NCBI GenBank assembly: GCA_023264135.1
Contig: JALQSZ010000001.1
Span: 1 to 28,342 of the forward strand
Origin: Acidimicrobiales bacterium
GTDB lineage: Bacteria; Actinomycetota; Acidimicrobiia; Acidimicrobiales; Acidimicrobilacustridaceae
Reading direction: 5' to 3'
Length of the DNA: 28,342 nucleotides
The number at the start of each line of letters is the position of its first letter. Position 1 is the stretch's first letter. Below, in pieces: positions 14,432 through 22,805 of this stretch. The position numbers and the translations under genes are program-made. The notes beneath the pieces are model-generated. The model was not told the origin of the DNA. It was given only the letters and a program-made list of their open reading frames with translations, and ran no database searches.

Positions 14432-15094
14432 TTAACGAGGGGAGATCTTGGCGAGAACCGTTGGAACGCTGGAAAGAACGTCGACATCGAGATGGCTGGT
14501 GAGCCAATCACGGTTGCGACGGTGAATGTCGTCGGAGGGATCGAAACGATTGAGAACAACGACAGGTGTTGCGACGTGGGCCCCACTGTTGATTGCTTCA
14601 AGGCAGAGCGTTACGTCGTTAATGGTTCCGAGGCCAGCATCGGCGACGAGCAGCACGATGTCCGGTTGGAGAAGTTCGATCAGACTGATTGCGTCGCCGT
14701 TGCTTGCCATTGGTGATCGAACGCCACCAACAGTTTCGACGAACGCAACGTTGGGGGCAGGAAGTGGCCACTGAATCTCCGACGCGAGGTCCTCGAGAGA
14801 AAACTGTGGTCGCGCGAGTGCATCTGCGGCCATCGGTGGTGCCATCGGAAGTGGGTACCAACGATGTCGGGGACACACATCGGTTGGAGATTCTCCTGAT
14901 GCGTCGGCCAGGAGATGCGCATCGGTGTAGGGATCATCGGGGTCGAACGATTGCACCGGTTTGCGCGCAGCGACATCGAGACCGCTTGCTCGAAGGTCGC
15001 GTAGAAGGCGCGAGGAAACGTAGGTCTTTCCAACTTCGGTACCTGTGCCGACGACAACGATGAGTTGTTGAGGTCGTAATCCGTCAAACGTCAT
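14432..15094 (-). CDS. bioD: Dethiobiotin synthase
   Basis: A 220-residue P-loop enzyme that closes the ureido ring of dethiobiotin from 7,8-diaminopelargonate, CO2 and ATP. The P-loop is GTGTEVGKT (about 16-24) and is followed by the substrate-binding Lys in ARKPVQSFD. ETVGGVRSPM (about 119-128) is the second conserved loop, and VLNRFDP gives nucleotide-base contacts. Its ATG overlaps the bioF stop (ATGA). The length is normal. It is the last biosynthetic gene of the operon. Confidence 0.93.
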   Translation of the reverse strand: MTFDGLRPQQLIVVVGTGTEVGKTYVSSRLLRDLRASGLDVAARKPVQSFDPDDPYTDAHLLADASGESPTDVCPRHRWYPLPMAPPMAADALARPQFSLEDLASEIQWPLPAPNVAFVETVGGVRSPMASNGDAISLIELLQPDIVLLVADAGLGTINDVTLCLEAINSGAHVATPVVVLNRFDPSDDIHRRNRDWLTSHLDVDVLSSVPTVLAKISPR

Positions 15095-16239
15095 TGTCCA
15101 CCGTCCGTTTCCAGTGCGCGTAGAGCATCAATGAGTGTCGTGATCTGCTCATCAGTATGGGCCGCGGAGAGCGCGATGCGGAGGCGGCTTGAACCAACGG
15201 CGACAGTGGGTGGTCGGATCGCCGGAACGAGGAGCCCTCGTTCAAGGAGTTGTTGCGAGGCGGCTAGGGCAGCAGCTTCATCACCGAGGATGACGGGAAT
15301 GATCGGAGACGGATGGTTGGGCATCACGCGATCGATGTGGCGGCGAAGACGTTCTTTCAGTGTCGCGCCTTCGTCTGATTGAAGAACTTCGATCGCTGCG
15401 AGCGCGGCAGCAGCGTCGGCAGGGCTCGGTGCGGTGGTGAAGATGTAGGTGCGAGCCCGATTCACGAGCAGGTCGATAAGAACCCGCGGGCCGGCAACGA
15501 ATCCACCGAGTGCGCCGAGGGTTTTCGACAGCGTTCCAATCTGAACGACTGTTGCTCCGTGAACGGTGGGAGTCGGTGCCGGCTCAAGTACGGCGTGCGC
15601 TTCGTCGACAACAAGGAGTGCGTCGTGGCGAGCGCAAAGTTTGGCGAGATCGTCGATTGGGGCGACATCGCCGTCCATGGAGAACACCGTGTCGGTCACG
15701 ACAACGTGTCGAGCAGTGGTGTTTGCTTCAAGGTGCTCTGCGAGTTCTTCGAGATCGAGATGTCGGTAGGTGCGAATCTCTGCGCCGTTCGCTCGCGCCA
15801 TACGGCAGCCATCAATGATCGACGCGTGATTGAGTTCATCGGAATGGAGCACAACACCGGGGGCTCCGAGAGTTGCGAGCAACCCAAGATTTGCGGCGAA
15901 GCCAGTCGGGAAAAGCACGGCGGCTTCGGTTCCGCGCCAGCGGGCAATCGCCTCTTCAAGATCGTGGTGAATTGGACGCGAACCCACAACGAGCCGTGAA
16001 GCCCCCGAGCCGGCTCCCCAGCGTTGTGCAGCCTCGGCGGCCGCAGTTTTCACGATTGGATGCGCTGTGAGGCCGAGATAATCGTTCGACGCGAAGGAAA
16101 CGACGGTGCGGCCTTCGAGTGTTCCAACTGGGCCATGCGCGTCGAATGATCGCGGCGCGCGCCAACGGCCGCTCTCTCGAATCTCGGTCTCTTGGGAAGC
16201 GAACCACTCTGACCAAACGGCGGAATGGCGATCGGTCAC
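15091..16239 (-). CDS. bioF: 8-Amino-7-oxononanoate synthase
   Basis: A 382-residue PLP-dependent alpha-oxoamine synthase joining pimeloyl thioester and L-alanine. Visible motifs are SFASNDYLGL near the N-terminus, GSGASRLVVGS, HASIIDGCR, DTVFSMDGD, VVDEAHA and the PLP lysine in GTLSKTLGALGGF. The frame permits GTG at 16248, but the GAGG Shine-Dalgarno sequence would then touch the start codon. GTG at 16239 is 10 nt from it and overlaps the bioA stop as GTGA, the style of this operon, so it is chosen. The biotin neighbours favour BioF over the related 2-amino-3-ketobutyrate ligase. Confidence 0.92.
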   Translation of the reverse strand: MTDRHSAVWSEWFASQETEIRESGRWRAPRSFDAHGPVGTLEGRTVVSFASNDYLGLTAHPIVKTAAAEAAQRWGAGSGASRLVVGSRPIHHDLEEAIARWRGTEAAVLFPTGFAANLGLLATLGAPGVVLHSDELNHASIIDGCRMARANGAEIRTYRHLDLEELAEHLEANTTARHVVVTDTVFSMDGDVAPIDDLAKLCARHDALLVVDEAHAVLEPAPTPTVHGATVVQIGTLSKTLGALGGFVAGPRVLIDLLVNRARTYIFTTAPSPADAAAALAAIEVLQSDEGATLKERLRRHIDRVMPNHPSPIIPVILGDEAAALAASQQLLERGLLVPAIRPPTVAVGSSRLRIALSAAHTDEQITTLIDALRALETDGGQ

Positions 16240-17558
16240 CGAGCGCACACCTCATTGATCGATGCCTGGAGGACATCAACAATTCGATCGATTTCCTCTG
16301 CAGTCGTGGTGAGGATTGGCATCAGTACGACGACATCCCCGAGTGGACGCAGCAACACGCCGCGGTTGACTGCTGCGGCGCAGACTCGGCGGCCCCAGCG
16401 CAGATTGTCCTGCGGTGGTGTGAGTTCCACGCCGACCATGAGCCCGCGCTGGCGGATCTCCTTGATGGCGTGGTTTCCGTTCGAAAGTTGTTCAAGTCGT
16501 GAACGGAGTTGCGCAGCGCGCTCACGCACGTTGATGAGGACCTCGAGTTCGTCGAAGAGCTGGAGGTGGCGAAGCGCAACCGCAGCAGCGAGAGCGTTAC
16601 CTGAAAAGGAATGTCCGTGATAGAGCGTCATCTCGCTGAGATCAGGACCAAGAAAGGCGTCGTAGACGCGACGAGACGCAATTGTTGCTGCCATGGCTAG
16701 GTAGCCACCGGTGATGCCCTTGCCGATACACATGATGTCGGGGCGAATCCGACATTGTTCTGAAGCGAACAATGTTCCCGTGCGTCCGAATCCGGTTGCA
16801 ACCTCGTCGGCGATCAGCAGAACATCGTGTTCACGACACGCGTCGGCAACGCGTTCGACTGATTCGGGATCAGTGATCCACATCCCGACCGCGCCCTGAA
16901 CTAACGGTTCAATCATCACCGCAGCAAGTTCGTGAGCGTGGGCGCGAATCATTGCGACTGCGGTATCGGCCCAACCTGGATCGTCGTAACCCGGCGCGCG
17001 CAACACGTCGAAGCGAAGTGGATCAAACATGTCGGTGCCAAAACCGCCGGCGCCGATCGAGATCGCGCCGATGGTGTCGCCGTGATACGCGCCGCCAAGG
17101 GCGAGGTACCGGGTGCGATTCGTGATGCCTTGATTGGTCCAGTACTGGAACGCGATCTTGATCGATTGTTCCACCGCGGCAGCGCCATCTGAAGCAAAGA
17201 GGAAATGCGGTTCACTTACCGGAACGCGAGGCGCGAGTGCTTCAGCGAGTTCGATCGTGATGCGGTTTCCGTTCCCCAGCATCGTGGAATGGGCAACGCG
17301 ATCAAGTTGCTCACGGGCCGCAGCATCGAGTTCGGGAACGCGGTGACCAAGGGTTGTCACCCACAGCGACGAGATTGCATCGAGATAGTGCGTGCCGTCG
17401 ACATCGATGAGCTCACGGCCTTCGCCCGATTCCACGATGATCGGTCGGTTCTCGGCATAGGTCGACATTTGGGTGAAGCCATGCCAAACGACGGCGGCAT
17501 CCCGGTCGACCCAGCGGTCGTGAGCGCTGGAGAGAGATGCGTTGTTGGCGTCAGTCAC
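16236..17558 (-). CDS. bioA: Adenosylmethionine-8-amino-7-oxononanoate aminotransferase
   Basis: A 440-residue class III PLP aminotransferase that uses S-adenosylmethionine as the amino donor to make 7,8-diaminopelargonate. WHGFTQM (25-31) and ISSLWVTTLGH (62-72) are the BioA N-terminal substrate-site motifs. YHGDTIGA, IADEVATGFGRTG and the PLP lysine in CIGKGITGGYLAMA follow, and YHGHSFSGNALA is present. The frame is open to 17684, but GTG at 17558 overlaps the stop of the preceding kinase-like gene as GTGA and gives a normal N-terminus. No bioB or pimeloyl-forming gene is in the window. Confidence 0.93.
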   Translation of the reverse strand: MTDANNASLSSAHDRWVDRDAAVVWHGFTQMSTYAENRPIIVESGEGRELIDVDGTHYLDAISSLWVTTLGHRVPELDAAAREQLDRVAHSTMLGNGNRITIELAEALAPRVPVSEPHFLFASDGAAAVEQSIKIAFQYWTNQGITNRTRYLALGGAYHGDTIGAISIGAGGFGTDMFDPLRFDVLRAPGYDDPGWADTAVAMIRAHAHELAAVMIEPLVQGAVGMWITDPESVERVADACREHDVLLIADEVATGFGRTGTLFASEQCRIRPDIMCIGKGITGGYLAMAATIASRRVYDAFLGPDLSEMTLYHGHSFSGNALAAAVALRHLQLFDELEVLINVRERAAQLRSRLEQLSNGNHAIKEIRQRGLMVGVELTPPQDNLRWGRRVCAAAVNRGVLLRPLGDVVVLMPILTTTAEEIDRIVDVLQASINEVCAR

Positions 17559-19054
17559 CGGGACAGCATCGCACCCTTGGCATCGGGGTGGCGAAGGCGA
17601 CGCCATTCTTCGATCTGGTGGGCCATTGGGGTCGACGGAGGCCCGTCGACAAATGGCCATAACTCCTCGGCGATCTTGCGCCAATCTCCGGTCGCATTGA
17701 GTTCACCGAGAATCGCGTAGAGGCCGAGGCTGATGCGTTGGATGATCACGAAACTTCCAGGAAGGTTGGCGGCCTTCTGCATGACGGCGTAGGGGCCGCT
17801 CGTGTCGAAGAAGCGGCGCACGGTTTCGGAGGCGTATTCGGGGGTGATGGTGAAGTCGCCTTCAACGGCCACGAACTCGTAGAAGTGTCCGAGGTAATCG
17901 ATGACGTCGGCATCGGTGACGTCGAGGCCCGCAGGGAGGAGCCCCAAACGTTCGACGGTTGCGCGAAACGCAGGGGCGTCGTGTTCGATCACCATGTGTT
18001 GGATCATTTCGCCGAACTCATCGAGTTCGGCAGCGGTGAAGTACTTCACGAGACCGAAGTCGAGGAAGGTGACGCGGCCACCAGGGTGGAACAAGTAATT
18101 TCCGGGATGCGGATCGCCATTGAACGCGGCGAGTCGATACAAACTTCCGAAGGCAAAGCGGTAGAGCGTTTCGGCAGCGAGATCCTTTTCCGCCTGACTC
18201 CACGTCAGAAGTTCATCCCAGTGAACGCCATCCGATAATTCGGTCGTAAGAACTCGTCGACTCGAATACGCATCAAGCACGTGGGGAATGTGAATCGTGG
18301 GATGTCCGTCGTAGTAGTTGGCGAACGCGCGTTGGTTTGCTGCTTCTATTTCGTAATCGAGTTCTTCAACTAATCGCTCGCGCAATTCGGCAACCAGTGC
18401 CTTGTGATCAAGGCCAGGAAAGAGCACGCCGAGACCAGCAAAAATGAATCCCGCGTTATCGAGATCGGATGCAACTGCCTCGGCAACACCGGGATACTGC
18501 ACTTTGACGGCGATTGCCTCGCCATCGTGTGTGAGGGCGCGATGGACCTGGCCAATTGATGCAGACGCAATCGGTGTCGGATCCCAGGTCGCAAAAAGTT
18601 CGTTGGGGTGTTTGCCGAGTTCTTCGCGAATGACTTGTGCCGCGAGCTCTGCGCTCATCGGGGGAGCGTTCTGTTGAAGATCGGCAAGAGCGCCGCGCAC
18701 GTGCTCGGGAAGACCCTGATCGAGATAGCTCGCCATTTGGCCGACCTTCATCAACGCGCCCTTCATCTGCCCGAGCGCTTCGGTGACCTGTTGCGTTGTT
18801 TGCAACTCGAAAGCCATGTCGAGTTCGCGGCGTTTCCCAGCATCGGCAAAAACTCGACGAGCGCGATGGCGCGCGTAGGCGCCGCCGGTTTTCGCACCGA
18901 GCACCGCGAGGCGCACATTTCTGGCAGCTCGTTGCCCGTTTTGTACGGGACCAGTCTGGGGTTTGGTGCTTCGCCGAGATCGCACAATCGCCACAAGGGC
19001 AGTTAGCGCGGCGAGGGGCACAAGCCATCGGAGCGCGCGTCGGCAGTTCTTCAC
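17555..19054 (-). CDS. ABC1/UbiB-family atypical kinase, head of the biotin operon
   Basis: 499 residues. An N-terminal TM helix (about 10-25) is followed by the ABC1 domain. KVGQ (103-106), with LPEHVRGALADLQQ downstream, is the family's inhibitory KxGQ segment. ASASIGQVHRA (163-173) is the Ala-rich nucleotide loop, Lys184 lies in AVKVQYPGV, NGDPHPGNYLF is the catalytic loop, and FLDFGL is the metal-binding DFG. UbiB-like proteins are ATPases or lipid kinases tied to quinone or prenyl-lipid metabolism. GTG at 19054 is chosen because TAGCGT lies 7 nt upstream; ATG at 19093 is the alternative and would add 13 residues. The stop overlaps bioA by 4 bp. Confidence 0.88.
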   Translation of the reverse strand: MKNCRRALRWLVPLAALTALVAIVRSRRSTKPQTGPVQNGQRAARNVRLAVLGAKTGGAYARHRARRVFADAGKRRELDMAFELQTTQQVTEALGQMKGALMKVGQMASYLDQGLPEHVRGALADLQQNAPPMSAELAAQVIREELGKHPNELFATWDPTPIASASIGQVHRALTHDGEAIAVKVQYPGVAEAVASDLDNAGFIFAGLGVLFPGLDHKALVAELRERLVEELDYEIEAANQRAFANYYDGHPTIHIPHVLDAYSSRRVLTTELSDGVHWDELLTWSQAEKDLAAETLYRFAFGSLYRLAAFNGDPHPGNYLFHPGGRVTFLDFGLVKYFTAAELDEFGEMIQHMVIEHDAPAFRATVERLGLLPAGLDVTDADVIDYLGHFYEFVAVEGDFTITPEYASETVRRFFDTSGPYAVMQKAANLPGSFVIIQRISLGLYAILGELNATGDWRKIAEELWPFVDGPPSTPMAHQIEEWRRLRHPDAKGAMLSR

Positions 19055-19061
19055 GGTCCGA

Positions 19062-19067
19062 ACGCTA
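19062..19067 (-). promoter_or_regulatory. -10 hexamer TAGCGT before the UbiB-bioAFD operon
   Basis: TAGCGT, then 7 nt, then GTG at 19054 on the minus strand: the leaderless arrangement. This would be the main promoter of the UbiB-bioA-bioF-bioD unit. If ATG at 19093 were used, the motif would be inside the gene. Confidence 0.45.
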
Positions 19068-19125
19068 GGGGCGAGCGTCGCCGATTCCCTCATCAAGCGA
19101 CCGAACTGGGGCCGCCGAACGCCGG

Positions 19126-19131
19126 TAGCGT
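19126..19131 (+). promoter_or_regulatory. -10 hexamer TAGCGT before the carboxylesterase
   Basis: TAGCGT predicts a start near 19138 and a 24-nt leader containing the GAGGGGAG Shine-Dalgarno sequence. A small inverted repeat (GCCGA...TCGGC, around 19135-19148) overlaps the expected start point. Confidence 0.4.
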
Positions 19132-19161
19132 GTCGCCGACCGTTCGGCGAGGGGAGTTCGC

Positions 19162-20670
19162 ATGGGATCCACCGTGATCACAACTGCACAAGGCGATGTT
19201 CAGGGTCTTGAGCAGGATGGCATTTTCAAGTTTCGTGGCATCCCATATGCGGCTGCTCCAATTGGCGAGCGTCGGTTCCTTGCTCCCGCTCCTCCGGAAT
19301 CTTGGGAAGGCGTTCGCGACGCGACCACTTTCGGGTCGATGTCGGTCCAAGAATCTGGTGGCGTCACCGCGTTTCTTGGTGACGCGGTCGATGGTTCGAG
19401 CGAGGATTGCCTGTTCCTCAATGTGTACACACCCGCGTGTGACTCTGCGGCGCGGCCGGTCATGGTGTGGATCCATGGCGGCGGATTTATCAATGGTTCG
19501 TCGTCGACGCCTTGGTATGACGGCACATCGCTTGCACAGCGAGGCGATGTCGTTGTGGTGACGTTGAACTATCGACTCGGTGCACTCGGATTTCTTTGGC
19601 TCGGAGACCTCGACGACCGTTATCGATCAAGTGGCGTGAACGGTTTGCTCGATCAAGCCGCCGCGCTTGTATGGGTGCGCGACAACATCGCCGCTTTCGG
19701 CGGTGATCCAACGAACGTGACGATCTTCGGCGAGTCAGCTGGCGCAATGAGCGTTTCCACATTGCTTTCACTTCCCGCGGCGCGAGGTCTCTTTCATAAA
19801 GCAATTGCCCAAAGCGGAGCTGCGCACAACACCTTCACCCCGGCGATGGGTGCAGCGATGACAGAACAGTTCATGGAGAAGCTCGGAGTGAGCGATCTTG
19901 ATGGATTGTTGAATGCATCGGCCGACGACATTGCGAAAGCCGCGACAAAAGTCGAGGCGAAGTTGTACGACGATCCATCGGGACTTGGTGGGCCAACCGG
20001 TATTGCGCTCGCGATGGCGTTCCAACCTGTTGTCGATGGCGAGTTCCTGCCGAAGAATCCGCTCGTTGCTGTGGCTGATGGCGACGCTGTTGATGTTCCG
20101 TTCATGACGGGAACAAATCTCGACGAATGGAATCTTTTTGCGCTCATGAGCCCGGGTGGTCTTGATGATCCCAAGTTGCTCGAACGCCTTGAACGCATCT
20201 TTGGTACAGGCCACCCGGTTCGCGACGCCTACGCCGCTGATCGGCCTGATGCATCGCCAGACGATCTTTGGAATGCAGTGCTGACCGATGCAACGTTCCG
20301 CATTCCTGCGATTCGATTGATTGAGGCTCGCCAGGCTGCAAGCGCAAAGACCTGGCAGTACTTGTTCACGTGGGCAACGCCCGCCTTTGGTGGAGTGATC
20401 AAATCTTGCCACGCACTTGAAATCCCGTTTGTCTTTGGTGTCTTGAATGCAGCAGGTGCCGAACTCTTCCTCGGTGGTCCCGTTGGCGATGAGTTGCGCG
20501 AACTTTCGGGAGCGATGCAAGACGCATGGCTCTCGTTTGCTCGAACCGGCGATCCCGGCTGGCCCGCGTGGAATGCCGACACCCGAACGGCTCAACGGTT
20601 TGACGTTGAACGTGAACTGCTGTCTGACCCAATGGCTGCAGAGCGACGCGTCTGGGATGGCGTTCTGTGA
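19162..20670 (+). CDS. Type B carboxylesterase/lipase
   Basis: A 502-residue alpha/beta hydrolase of the carboxylesterase type B family. [10 protein letters not shown] (80-89) is the family's second signature, HGGGF (105-109) is the oxyanion hole, and FGESAGA (189-195) holds the nucleophile Ser192. Glu322 in GTNLDEW and His417 in SCHALE complete the triad. No signal peptide is seen, so it is probably cytosolic, unlike many secreted relatives. ATG at 19162 has GAGGGGAG 6 nt upstream. The stop overlaps queC as GTGA. The substrate is unknown; there is no sign that it is the BioH-type pimeloyl esterase, which is a much smaller protein. Confidence 0.93.
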   Translation: MGSTVITTAQGDVQGLEQDGIFKFRGIPYAAAPIGERRFLAPAPPESWEGVRDATTFGSMSVQESGGVTAFLGDAVDGSSEDCLFLNVYTPACDSAARPVMVWIHGGGFINGSSSTPWYDGTSLAQRGDVVVVTLNYRLGALGFLWLGDLDDRYRSSGVNGLLDQAAALVWVRDNIAAFGGDPTNVTIFGESAGAMSVSTLLSLPAARGLFHKAIAQSGAAHNTFTPAMGAAMTEQFMEKLGVSDLDGLLNASADDIAKAATKVEAKLYDDPSGLGGPTGIALAMAFQPVVDGEFLPKNPLVAVADGDAVDVPFMTGTNLDEWNLFALMSPGGLDDPKLLERLERIFGTGHPVRDAYAADRPDASPDDLWNAVLTDATFRIPAIRLIEARQAASAKTWQYLFTWATPAFGGVIKSCHALEIPFVFGVLNAAGAELFLGGPVGDELRELSGAMQDAWLSFARTGDPGWPAWNADTRTAQRFDVERELLSDPMAAERRVWDGVL

Positions 20671-21377
20671 CGAAACCGATTGCGATCGTTCTTCTTTCGG
20701 GAGGACTCGATTCCACAACCTGTCTTGCGATCGCGAAAGACGAAGGCTTCACTCCAATTGCACTGAGCTTCCGCTACGGACAACGTCATACGAACGAACT
20801 CGAATGCGCTGCAGCGATCGCCAACGCTGCTGGAGTTGAACACCTCATCGCTGACATCGATCTCGCCGCATTCGGTGGATCAGCGTTGGTCGACGCATCG
20901 ATCGACGTGCCGAAACACGAGTCGGTCGACGAGCTCTCCGCAGATTCCGTTCCTGTTACCTACGTTCCCGCGCGCAACACGATTTTTCTGAGTTTCGCAA
21001 CCGCTGTTGCCGAAACTCGCGGTGCGCACGACGTCTTCATCGGAGTGAACGCCGTGGATTACTCCGGTTACCCCGATTGTCGGCCGGAGTTCATCGAAGC
21101 GTTTGAAACCATGGCGAACCTTGCGACCCGTGAGGGGGTCGAAGGCAGACGCTTACGAATTCGCACGCCGCTTCTCGATCTCACCAAAGCGCAGATCATT
21201 CAGCGAGGGTTGGAACTCGGTGTCGACTATGGCGTCACCATGTCGTGTTACGACCCAGCAGTCGACGGTGGCGCATGTGGTCATTGCGACGCGTGTCTGT
21301 TGCGGGCCCGAGGCTTTGCCGACGCGGCGGTGGACGACCCCACTCGCTACACGGCAGCGCACAGCAACGACGAATGA
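20667..21377 (+). CDS. queC: 7-Cyano-7-deazaguanine (preQ0) synthase
   Basis: A 236-residue PP-loop ATPase converting 7-carboxy-7-deazaguanine to preQ0, the precursor of queuosine and of deazapurine metabolites or DNA modifications. SGGLDST (11-17) is the PP-loop. [12 protein letters not shown] and [11 protein letters not shown] are family motifs. SCY...CGHCDAC near the C-terminus holds four Cys that bind zinc. GTG at 20667 overlaps the esterase stop. QueD, QueE, FolE and a transglycosylase are not in the window, so the end product cannot be told. Confidence 0.94.
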   Translation: MTKPIAIVLLSGGLDSTTCLAIAKDEGFTPIALSFRYGQRHTNELECAAAIANAAGVEHLIADIDLAAFGGSALVDASIDVPKHESVDELSADSVPVTYVPARNTIFLSFATAVAETRGAHDVFIGVNAVDYSGYPDCRPEFIEAFETMANLATREGVEGRRLRIRTPLLDLTKAQIIQRGLELGVDYGVTMSCYDPAVDGGACGHCDACLLRARGFADAAVDDPTRYTAAHSNDE

Positions 21378-21402
21378 CTCGACGTTCCAAAGGAGTTCGA
21401 GT
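21377..21402. terminator. Possible weak hairpin between queC and bcp
   Basis: ACTCGA (21377-21382) pairs with TCGAGT (21397-21402) around a 14-nt loop in the 27-nt convergent gap. There is no T run, and the stem is only 6 bp. Confidence 0.25.
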
Positions 21403-21404
21403 AC

Positions 21405-21854
21405 TCAGGAGTTGGTGATGACCGCCAACGCTTCGTCGATGTGTTTCTTCGGCTTGAACTGCGAAGAAAACACCTTGCGCACAATTCCGTCGGGGTCAAT
21501 CACGTAGGTGACGCGTCCGGGCAGGAGCCCGAGTGTTTTGCTGACGCCGAACTGCTTGCGCACGGCGCTGTTCGTGTCGGCCAGCAACGTGAACGGCAAA
21601 TTGTGTTTCTGGGCGAAGGCCTTATGTGATTCCACGGAATCGGAACTGATACCAATCACCCTCGCACCGGCGTCGGTGAATGCTTCAAAGTTGTCACGGA
21701 AGGAACACGATTCGGCCGTACATCCAGGCGTGTCGTCCTTTGGGTAGAAGTACACGACGGCCCAACCTCCACGCAGCTGGGCCGAGGTGACGGTGGTGCC
21801 GTCCTGATCGGGAAGCGAGAACTCAGGTACGGGTTGGCCTTCGGTGATGGTCAT
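21405..21854 (-). CDS. bcp: Thioredoxin-dependent peroxiredoxin, BCP family
   Basis: A 149-residue BCP/PrxQ-type thiol peroxidase. The active site YPKDDTPGCTAESCSFRD carries the peroxidatic Cys45 and a resolving Cys50 five residues on, the atypical 2-Cys form of the family. VIGISSDSVESHKAF and LPFTLLADTN follow. It reduces peroxides with thioredoxin. The frame is open to 22601 across the divergent parA gene; only ATG at 21854 matches the family N-terminus (MTITEGQPVPEFSLPDQDG). It is the second peroxiredoxin in this window, from a different subfamily. Confidence 0.95.
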   Translation of the reverse strand: MTITEGQPVPEFSLPDQDGTTVTSAQLRGGWAVVYFYPKDDTPGCTAESCSFRDNFEAFTDAGARVIGISSDSVESHKAFAQKHNLPFTLLADTNSAVRKQFGVSKTLGLLPGRVTYVIDPDGIVRKVFSSQFKPKKHIDEALAVITNS

Positions 21855-21944
21855 GCACCCTCTCAGCACCGAATCGCTCGTTGTTATTCCGTCGCAGACA
21901 GCCTTTTTGCTGGCGGTATCGCCCGATTTCAAGGCATTGCCGCG

Positions 21945-21950
21945 TAGCGT
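21945..21950 (+). promoter_or_regulatory. -10 hexamer TAGCGT, leaderless parA-like gene
   Basis: TAGCGT, then 6 nt, then ATG at 21957, with no Shine-Dalgarno sequence. It is the same hexamer and nearly the same spacing as before the UbiB operon. Confidence 0.5.
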
Positions 21951-21956
21951 TAGGCC

Positions 21957-22805
21957 ATGCCAATCGTCGCTGTCGTGAACCAAAAGGGCGGAGTGGGCAA
22001 GACCACGGTCACCCTCGGCCTCGCTTCTGCTGCTGCCCACCGAGGCAAAAAGGTGCTTGTCGTCGACCTCGACCCGCAGGCCAATGCCACTGCGGGTCTT
22101 GGTATTTGGGAGCCAGCGACCACCGTCGACGCGGCGTTGGAAACCGATCGGCCTGGTTCGGCGCGTTCGCTCGCGGTTTCCACAGCGTGGGAGCTCGACG
22201 GTGGCATCGCACCCGATGTCCTCGCCAGCACGCCGGCGCTTTCGTCTCGTGAGCCACAACTCGCGAACGATCCGGTTGGCGCACAGGACCGTCTGCAACT
22301 TGCGCTCGAGGGAAACGACTACGACCTTGTCGTAATCGATTGTCCGCCATCGCTCGGCCTTCTCACCATCAACGGACTCTTCGCCGCTGATCGCGCGCTC
22401 ATCGTCACCGAACCAGGAGCTTGGGCATCCGATGGCGTTGCCAATGTGCAACTCACCATTTCTCGTATTGCCGCGCGGCGTGGAGGCCGACCAGAAGTTG
22501 CTGGTATTGCCGTGAACCGTCTCGGCCGAACTCGCGACGCGCATTACTGGCACACGATGTTGCTCGAGCAATACGGCGATCAGGTCTTTGCTCCGGTGCA
22601 TATGCGTGCTGCGGTTGCGGAAGCCTCTGCGCAGTCATTGCCCATCCACGGTTTGGGTACGCGGCAAGGAGCGAGCGACGCCGCTCAGGAATTCGACAAT
22701 CTGCTTGATGCGGTGGTCCCCGAGATGACACGGTCTGGTGTGCCCGTTTCCGCTCCGGTGGAATCGGCGCCCATCGAAACCTCTGGAGGAACCAATGGCC
22801 TATGA
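21957..22805 (+). CDS. Orphan ParA/MinD-family ATPase
   Basis: A 282-residue cytoplasmic ATPase. The deviant Walker A KGGVGKTT (10-17) starts close to the N-terminus, so the HTH of plasmid ParA types is absent. DLDPQANAT gives the A' region and VIDCPPSLG is Walker B. No ParB or centromere-like parS is next to it, so it is probably not the chromosomal segregation ParA. It more likely positions a cargo on the nucleoid or at the membrane. It is coupled by an 11-bp overlap to a small tail-anchored protein, the obvious candidate partner. The last 25 residues are Pro/Ser-rich. Confidence 0.9.
   Translation: MPIVAVVNQKGGVGKTTVTLGLASAAAHRGKKVLVVDLDPQANATAGLGIWEPATTVDAALETDRPGSARSLAVSTAWELDGGIAPDVLASTPALSSREPQLANDPVGAQDRLQLALEGNDYDLVVIDCPPSLGLLTINGLFAADRALIVTEPGAWASDGVANVQLTISRIAARRGGRPEVAGIAVNRLGRTRDAHYWHTMLLEQYGDQVFAPVHMRAAVAEASAQSLPIHGLGTRQGASDAAQEFDNLLDAVVPEMTRSGVPVSAPVESAPIETSGGTNGL

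Noticed and set aside
19162-20670. Carboxylesterase as BioH-type pimeloyl-ACP methyl ester esterase
   Set aside because: It is a 502-residue type B esterase, unlike BioH, and on the opposite strand from the biotin genes.
21855-22601. Long N-terminal extension of the BCP frame (to 398 residues)
   Set aside because: It runs antisense through parA, lacks any family similarity, and BCP begins normally at 21854.
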